From: an uncultured Collinsella sp.
GTDB taxonomy: Bacteria > Actinomycetota > Coriobacteriia > Coriobacteriales > Coriobacteriaceae
DNA length: 10,726 nt
Assembly (NCBI GenBank): GCA_902491915.1
Contig: CABUJL010000064.1
Location: forward strand, 1 to 10,726
Direction of reading: 5' to 3'
Shown: piece after piece, positions 7,078 through 10,726 of the stretch
Layout: each line of letters starts with the position of its first letter
Position numbering within the stretch: the first letter of the stretch is position 1
The notes under the pieces: generated by a model
What the model was told of the DNA's origin: nothing
The model's input: the letters and a program-made list of their open reading frames with translations, nothing else
Databases searched by the model: none
Made by a program: the position numbers and the translations under genes

Positions 7078-8103
7078 ATGAAACAGTACACGGTTGCTAT
7101 TTTGGGCGCGACGGGAGCCGTGGGCACCCAGATGCTCGAGTGCCTCAACGAGCAGGAGTTTCCGGTTGGCAAGCTTAAGCTGCTGGCGAGCGCGCGTTCT
7201 GCGGGCAAGACCGTCGAGTTCCGCGGCGAGCAGATCGTGATCGAAGAGGCTTGTCCCGAGGCCTTTGAGGGCTGCGACATCGTGCTCGGCGCTGCCGGCG
7301 ACGATATCGCTAAGGAGCTGCTGCCCGAGGCCGTCAAGCGCGGAGCCGTCGTGGTCGACAACAGCCACGCCTTCCGCATGGATCCCGAGGTGCCGCTGGT
7401 CGTGCCCGAGATCAATGCCGACGATATCAAATGGCATCACGGCCTTATCGCCAATCCCAACTGCGCGACCATCATCGGCCTGGTTCCCACGTGGCCGCTG
7501 CATCAGCTTGCCGGCGTGAAGCGTATGATCGTGTCCACGTATCAGGCAGCTTCGGGCGCTGGCGCGCCCGGTATGGCCGAGCTCGAGGCTCAGCTGGCCG
7601 CCCTGGGCCGTGGCGAGGAGATTCCCGAGCCGCGCGCATTTGCCGCCCAGCTGGCGAGCAACCTGATTCCGCAGATTGGCGGCGTCAAGGAGGAGGGCTT
7701 TACCTCCGAGGAGATGAAACTGCAGAACGAGGGCCGTAAGATCATGCATCTGCCCGAGCTGCGCGTGAACTGCACCTGCGTGCGCGTGCCTGTGCTGCGC
7801 TCGCACTCCGAGAGCATTACGCTCGAGTTTGAGCGCGATATTACGGTTGACGAGGCCCGTGCTGCGCTGGCTGCCGCTCCCGGCGTCAAGCTGGTTGACG
7901 ATATGGCTGCCGAGGATGCACACGACCGCTTCCCCATGCCGATGGATACGTCCGACCAGGACCTGATCTGGGTCGGTCGCGTGCGTCGCGACATCTCGAA
8001 CCCCGAGGCCGCGCGCGGTATCACCTTCTGGTGCTGCGGCGACCAAATCCGTAAGGGCGCGGCAACCAACGCCGTCCAGATCGCTAAGCTGCTCTGCGAG
8101 TAG
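7078..8103 (+). CDS. asd: Aspartate-semialdehyde dehydrogenase
   Basis: 341 residues; reduces aspartyl-4-phosphate to L-aspartate-4-semialdehyde with NADPH, directly after the LysC step. The N-terminal Rossmann motif is GATGAVG (10-16). NSHAFRMDPEVPLVVPEIN (95-113) leads to the active-site Cys, C129 in NPNCATI (126-132). The probable catalytic His is H243 in RVPVLRSHSES (236-246), and the C-terminal KGAATNAVQIAKLL is the usual end helix. The start at 7078 is chosen because AAAGGGGG lies a few bases upstream and the family begins immediately before the Rossmann strand; an in-frame ATG at 6991 would add 29 unrelated residues. Residues near 67-74 (DIVLGAAG, where DIALFSAGG is common) are a mild variant. 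A large palindrome follows 12 bp after the stop codon. Confidence 0.96.
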   Translation: MKQYTVAILGATGAVGTQMLECLNEQEFPVGKLKLLASARSAGKTVEFRGEQIVIEEACPEAFEGCDIVLGAAGDDIAKELLPEAVKRGAVVVDNSHAFRMDPEVPLVVPEINADDIKWHHGLIANPNCATIIGLVPTWPLHQLAGVKRMIVSTYQAASGAGAPGMAELEAQLAALGRGEEIPEPRAFAAQLASNLIPQIGGVKEEGFTSEEMKLQNEGRKIMHLPELRVNCTCVRVPVLRSHSESITLEFERDITVDEARAALAAAPGVKLVDDMAAEDAHDRFPMPMDTSDQDLIWVGRVRRDISNPEAARGITFWCCGDQIRKGAATNAVQIAKLLCE

Positions 8104-8107
8104 TGTG

Positions 8108-8250
8108 ACCTGTCCGGCGGTGGCCGGGCTTGGTTTTCAGAACGTCCTCGACCATGTGTGGCGCCTTGTCCTGCTCCTTCGGAGCCGCGGACAAGGCGCC
8201 ACACTGGTCTGCGGAGTGTTCTGAAAACCAAGCCCGGCCACCGCCTGCGG
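8108..8250 (+). repeat. Large hairpin element, copy 3 (just after asd)
   Basis: A perfect 28-bp outer inverted repeat (8116-8143 with 8218-8245) encloses a 16-bp perfect stem (8156-8171 with 8189-8204), a GACCA/TGGTC extension (8150-8154 with 8205-8209) and a terminal GCTCC-TTC-GGAGC stem-loop (8173-8185). The left edge is ACCTGTCCGG (8108-8117), the inner junctions are GTCCTCG (8144-8150) and TGCGGA (8210-8215), and CCTGCG follows the right arm. The region TTGTCCTGCTCC...GGACAA is nearly identical to the minus-strand reading of the copy at 2631-2817, while the outer arms differ. It lies in the same sense as asd and could be a transcript 3' structure or a mobile palindrome; there is no T-run. 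Confidence 0.85.
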
Positions 8251-8460
8251 TGACGCTGCTGCGAGCGGCCTGCGATGGGGCCGTTGTTGGTTGGGGCCGC
8301 TGGGCTGATGTGAGGGCACGTGGCCGTTGCGGGCCCTGATCCCGGCGGCGGCCTCGGCGCTTTGCGCCTGCCGCCTTGGGGGACTGTGGGGCGCGGCCGG
8401 CAGCTGCGGCGCTGTCGCGCCTGCTGCCTGCGGGGACTTTGGGGTTGGTGCGAATCGAGG
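8246..8460. other. GC-rich non-coding stretch with a diverged tandem duplication
   Basis: No frame here gives a believable protein. A 28-base segment at 8364-8391 recurs at 8417-8444 with 24 identities (53-bp period); similarity continues upstream of both copies through CGGCGC, so roughly 40-50 bp were duplicated. GGCGC/GCGCC (8356-8360 with 8364-8368), with flanking GGCGGC/GCCGCC, can fold into a small hairpin. An open frame crosses this region from 8327 but runs on into ogt in another frame and is probably spurious. Confidence 0.5.
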
Positions 8461-8632
8461 TCTAATACTTTTCCGAGAAGTGAACGACCTTATTTGGACC
8501 CCCGAAGCATTGGCATATTTTGACCGCCATTTCCTGCGGTTTTGTTGCGCGAATCCTGCGGTTTTGCGGTCTAAAGGTGTGGATGCTCCGGGGCTTCGAT
8601 TTTACTCGTTCACTTCTCGGGAAAGTATTAGA
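8461..8632. repeat. 27-bp inverted repeat enclosing paired 13-base direct repeats
   Basis: The arms 8461-8487 and 8606-8632 match at 26 of 27 positions; the single exception (T8472 with G8621) is a G-U pair in RNA. Inside are two identical 13-base direct repeats, TCCTGCGGTTTTG, at 8532-8544 and 8554-8566 (22-bp period), flanked by GACCGC (8522-8527) and GCGGTC (8566-8571). It does not carry the GTCCT/TGCGGA junctions of the other large hairpins. Its end-to-end layout resembles a small non-autonomous element or a repeated intergenic sequence; no transposase or clear target-site duplication is seen. Bases 8633-8798 hold nothing further that I recognise apart from the ogt ribosome site. Confidence 0.7.
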
Positions 8633-8798
8633 GCTCAGCTGATAGAGGTACCGCTCTGGCGTCGATGCCCCGCGTCTTCTTCGCTTGATTGGGGAAAACA
8701 GCCTCGCTTAAACAATTACGAGCCCGCCCAGACGTATCTGCGGGGTTGTCTGCACAGTTCGCGGTATTATGTTTGCGGAGTTTTGAAAGGAGCCGCAG

Positions 8799-9377
8799 GT
8801 GGTCACGACGACGTTTGCTTCGCCTTTGGGCGAAATCTTGCTTGCCGCTGATGGCCGCGGTCTGACGGGGCTTTGGTTTGAGGGACAGGAGCACTTTGGC
8901 TCTACGCTGCTCAAAGAAGATGCGGAGCACGTTGAAGGTGCCGATGCGGTTTCTGGCGCCGGCGGTATGTCTTCGGTGGATCCGGCAAATGGTGCGGCTT
9001 CTTCGGCGCTTGAGCGTTCTTGGGCTTGGCTGAATGCTTATTTTGCGGGGCAGGAGCCTCGGTTTACGCCGCCGTTGCATATGATTGGCACGGCGTTTCA
9101 GCGCGAGGTTTGGTTTGAGCTGCTTTCTATCCCGCGTGGCGAGGTCGCTACGTACGGTGAGATAGCCCAGCGAGTTGCGGCTCGACATCGTGTGCCGGGA
9201 AACGAGGCTCCCGTTGTGTCCCCGCGTGCCGTGGGGGCTGCGGTTGCACGCAATCCCATTTCGATTATCGTGCCGTGCCATCGCGTGGTTGCCGCCGATG
9301 GTTCGCTCAACGGATATGCCGGCGGGCTTGACCGCAAGGAGTGGCTGCTTCGGCTCGAGGGCGCGTACGAGGAATAA
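8799..9377 (+). CDS. ogt: Methylated-DNA--protein-cysteine S-methyltransferase (O6-alkylguanine DNA repair)
   Basis: 192 residues, a suicide DNA-repair protein that moves alkyl groups from O6-alkylguanine to its own cysteine. The C-terminal domain is complete: GTAFQREVWFELLSIPRGEVATYGEIA (97-123), the helix-turn-helix region with the RAVGAAVARNP motif (143-153; R151 is the usual arginine finger), then the acceptor Cys C160 in VPCHRVV (158-164) and GYAGGLDRKEWLLRLEGA near the end. The start is GTG at 8799, with AAAGGA at 8787-8792 six bases upstream. The N-terminal domain is short and contains a Gly/Ala/Ser/Asp-rich stretch (about 41-70) that looks like a low-complexity linker and is longer than I would expect. 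It appears to stand alone, flanked by repeats on both sides. Confidence 0.95.
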   Translation: MVTTTFASPLGEILLAADGRGLTGLWFEGQEHFGSTLLKEDAEHVEGADAVSGAGGMSSVDPANGAASSALERSWAWLNAYFAGQEPRFTPPLHMIGTAFQREVWFELLSIPRGEVATYGEIAQRVAARHRVPGNEAPVVSPRAVGAAVARNPISIIVPCHRVVAADGSLNGYAGGLDRKEWLLRLEGAYEE

Positions 9378-9417
9378 CGTTCGAGCACTTTGCATAGCCA
9401 AGACGCCGTGAAAGAAC

Positions 9418-9494
9418 GGGATGCGCTTTCCGAATGGCGTCCCAAACGGAAACCGTGTCCCGGAATACAGCCTTAGAGTGGGATGCCGTTTCCG
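9418..9494. repeat. Array of alternating 15-base motifs downstream of ogt
   Basis: A motif GGGAYRC-N2-TTTCCG appears at 9418-9432 (plus), 9447-9461 (minus) and 9480-9494 (plus), with a degenerate minus copy overlapping the first at about 9428-9443. The last two form a 15-bp stem with one mismatch and two G-U pairs around an 18-base loop; the first can fold with 9437-9443 (GGGATGC/GCGTCCC). No T-run follows, so a simple terminator is doubtful. Confidence 0.6.
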
Positions 9495-9521
9495 GTTGAG
9501 ACCACTTGCTTGGACATCTTT

Positions 9522-9740
9522 CTACGCCCGCTTCTGCAGGGCATAGATCGACTTATCCATGTTGAACAGGTAAGCCGCGACGCAGACGATGAAGAATGCC
9601 GGCAGATTACCGAAACCGAAGACTTCGCAGCCAATCAGGATGGGTGCGAGCAGCGTATTGGTGGCGCTGCCAAAGACGGCTGCGTAGCCCAGCGCGGCGC
9701 AAAGCGCGATGGACATGCCGAGTTGAGCCTCGTTATGGCG
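9522..9740 (-). pseudogene. C-terminal remnant of a ClC-type chloride channel/transporter
   Basis: An open minus-strand frame ending at TAG (9522-9524) encodes, from an internal Met at 9716, MSIALCAALGYAAVFGSATNTLLAPILIGCEVFGFG and a further hydrophobic helix before a KSIYALQKRA end. ALGYAAVFGSATNTLLAPILIGCEVFG matches the last helices of bacterial ClC proteins, which are about 400-500 residues long with 10 or more helices. Only about 65-70 residues remain. In-frame codons to the right of 9725 no longer resemble a channel but fall within the abortive-infection fragment read in another frame. The channel gene was therefore cut by a deletion or insertion, and the product is surely non-functional. 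The same-strand gene order suggests the junction is a scar between two leftward genes. Confidence 0.7.
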
Positions 9741-10084
9741 ACATCTGGGTAACAGAAAGGCCCGCGTTCCTCAGAGGCAAGATAGGCAATTCTGCTTTTG
9801 AGGTAGATCTCAATTCTGCCGACCGCATCAAACATTAACTGCCGGAGGGCTCGGTCAAATTCATACGTGTAGATGATGGTTTCGAATGTTGTGCCTTCGC
9901 GAAAGATGGTAATCCCGGACTTGCATTTGGTTTTGTAGGGAAAACAGTAGGCCGACAGTCTGTAGTGGCCGACTTCGACCAAAGCTCGCTCGAGTTCGCT
10001 TTGATCAGAGCACTTAAGACCCTTGTTTTCTGTCAATAGTGCCATCTGTTCGTTGATGGATATCCACGACTTCTGGTATTTCAT
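9635..10084 (-). pseudogene. Truncated Abi_2-family (AbiD/AbiF-like) abortive infection gene, N-terminal part
   Basis: The ATG at 10084 (with an AGAGG-like ribosome site about five bases upstream) opens a 149-residue frame. Residues 1-114 fit the N-terminal half of Abi_2 proteins: WISINEQMALLTENKGL (7-23), VGHYRLSAYCFPY (38-50; the G-Y-YRLSAY signature), FREGTTFETIIYTYEFDRALRQL (61-83), RIEIYLKSRIAYLASEERGPFCY (90-112). The family is usually about 300 residues and its C-terminal half carries an RN..AHH HEPN-type motif, which is missing here. From about residue 115 (near 9740) the frame reads through out-of-frame ClC remnant sequence, giving a 35-residue unrelated Ser/Pro/Arg-rich tail. The gene is therefore broken. 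If expressed, the product would lack the presumed RNase centre. Confidence 0.75.
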
Positions 10085-10100
10085 TTAAGCCTCTTGATAT

Positions 10101-10142
10101 AAAAAGAGCTGGAGTTGCGCATCGTTGAGAGGCTTTCCAGCT
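10101..10142 (-). terminator. Hairpin with T-run before the truncated Abi_2 gene
   Basis: On the minus strand AGCTGGA (10142-10136) pairs with TCCAGCT (10113-10107) over a 22-base loop, and is followed by CTTTTTATA (10106 leftward). It could end the transcript of the GyrI-like gene or act as an attenuator directly before the Abi_2 ribosome site. Upstream, between 10143 and 10255, are a tandem GGCTGGTT repeat (10209-10224) and a TTGACG on the minus strand near 10174-10180 that may be a -35 element. Confidence 0.45.
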
Positions 10143-10255
10143 TTAGCAAAACAAACTTATTAGATGCGACGGGCCGCGTCAAGATAATTACCGGACGGCC
10201 TAGGAGGCGGCTGGTTGGCTGGTTTAAAACCTGGCGCGTGAAATGACGCTCCACG

Positions 10256-10726
10256 CTATTCAGCGCGCTTGATAGGATGACGAACCACGGTTTTAAGTTT
10301 CTCCGGTGCACATTTGCGTGGATCGGAGAGATAGATTTCGTGATGTAAACGGGAGTCTGAGAAGTCGGGGACATAGCCCTGCTCGGTCATGTATTCATGC
10401 ATAGCGTTTACGGTCGCCGGTTCGTTGTCGTAGGGCCCGGTGTGCATGCATTGAACGCAGAGACCCTCGTCAACTTTAAGCAGCTCGACGGCAGAAAAGT
10501 CCAGTTTCTTTTTGGCCGTGGCTTCCGTGACCGCCCAGTCAAAGTCATCCTGAGTGACGAAATCGGGCAGGCGGATGCACGAGATAAAGTTGAAATCGTC
10601 CTTGCGTACATAATCGATGCCGCCGCTCGGGGAGTCTTGCCACCAGAAGCCCTCGAGCGGCGGTACCACAAAGTCGAAATAGCCCTCGATACTCCTTGAG
10701 CCTTTCTTTGACATCTTGACGGTATA
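10256..10726 (-). CDS. GyrI-like small-molecule-binding domain protein, C-terminal part (partial)
   Basis: The frame enters from the right edge and ends at TAG (complement of 10256-10258); 156 residues are visible. An internal ATG at 10714 is not the start, because the frame continues upstream as YTVK and the family has about 50 more residues before this point. Visible conserved blocks are IEGYFDFVVPPLEGFWWQ, IRLPDFVTQDDFDWAV, VDEGLCVQCMHTGPYDNEPATV, LHHEIYLSDPRKCAPEKLKTVVRHPIK. These fit the stand-alone GyrI-like (AraC effector-binding-domain-like) proteins of about 200 residues found in gut Firmicutes and Actinobacteria. The fold binds small hydrophobic or cationic ligands; the role is not established, though related proteins include gyrase inhibitors and hydrolases. 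No HTH is seen in the visible part. It is transcribed toward the broken Abi_2 gene, with a hairpin between. Confidence 0.85.
   Translation of the reverse strand, partial: YTVKMSKKGSRSIEGYFDFVVPPLEGFWWQDSPSGGIDYVRKDDFNFISCIRLPDFVTQDDFDWAVTEATAKKKLDFSAVELLKVDEGLCVQCMHTGPYDNEPATVNAMHEYMTEQGYVPDFSDSRLHHEIYLSDPRKCAPEKLKTVVRHPIKRAE

Noticed and set aside
6943..8046. Long minus-strand frame antisense to asd
   Set aside because: Shadow of asd; the composition rich in His, Gln and Leu reflects antisense codons.
8327..8851. 174-codon open frame on the plus strand between asd and ogt
   Set aside because: It runs through the GC-rich duplication and the 8461-8632 palindrome, overlaps ogt in another frame, has no ribosome site and no recognisable domain. 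It is kept only as a weak alternative if the palindrome is a coding repeat.
10081..10374. 97-codon minus-strand frame overlapping the end of the GyrI-like gene
   Set aside because: It starts inside the GyrI-like coding region in another frame and has no domain or ribosome site.

Overview
The window looks like a chromosomal stretch of a gut-type Actinobacterium of the class Coriobacteriia, most likely Collinsella or a close relative. This is inferred from the high-GC, C/G-ending codons of the core genes, the protein style (a 462-residue aspartokinase, GTG and ATG starts with AGGAGG-like ribosome sites) and the many long palindromes between genes. No ribosomal or marker gene is present to prove it.

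Layout: (1) 1-1080 carries the end of a nucleosidase gene (MTA/SAH nucleosidase type) and the essential ribosome-assembly GTPase EngB/YsxC. (2) 1112-2522 is a lower-GC, two-gene cassette. It encodes a DUF3990-like protein with an ADP-ribosyltransferase-style signature, overlapped by a protein with a C-terminal Xre/Cro helix-turn-helix. A pair of identical-half-site palindromes precedes it. It reads as a toxin-antitoxin-like or self-regulated accessory module and is the best candidate for a little-described system here. (3) 2811-8103 is the aspartate-family amino-acid block: thrC and thrB leftward, lysC and asd rightward, diverging from a 103-bp region. Together they cover aspartate to aspartyl phosphate to semialdehyde, and homoserine to phosphohomoserine to threonine; homoserine dehydrogenase is not in the window. 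(4) 8104-8798 is a 695-bp stretch without a convincing gene, holding two large palindromes and a decayed GC-rich tandem duplication. (5) 8799-9377 is a DNA-alkyl repair methyltransferase (ogt). (6) 9418-10084 is a scrapyard: an array of short alternating repeats, the tail of a ClC chloride channel, and an abortive-infection (Abi_2) gene truncated against it. (7) 10256-10726 is the 3' part of a GyrI-like protein gene read leftward.

The second notable feature is a family of three large hairpins (2631-2817, 3707-3818, 8108-8250). Each has perfect 22-28 bp arms whose sequences differ between copies, yet the copies share internal junction motifs (GTCCT on one side, TGCGGA on the other), and two of them share an almost identical inner stem-loop and a left edge (ACCTGTCCGG). 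They sit beside the thr/asd genes and look like one structured repeat or RNA family. All calls are by eye, without database searches.
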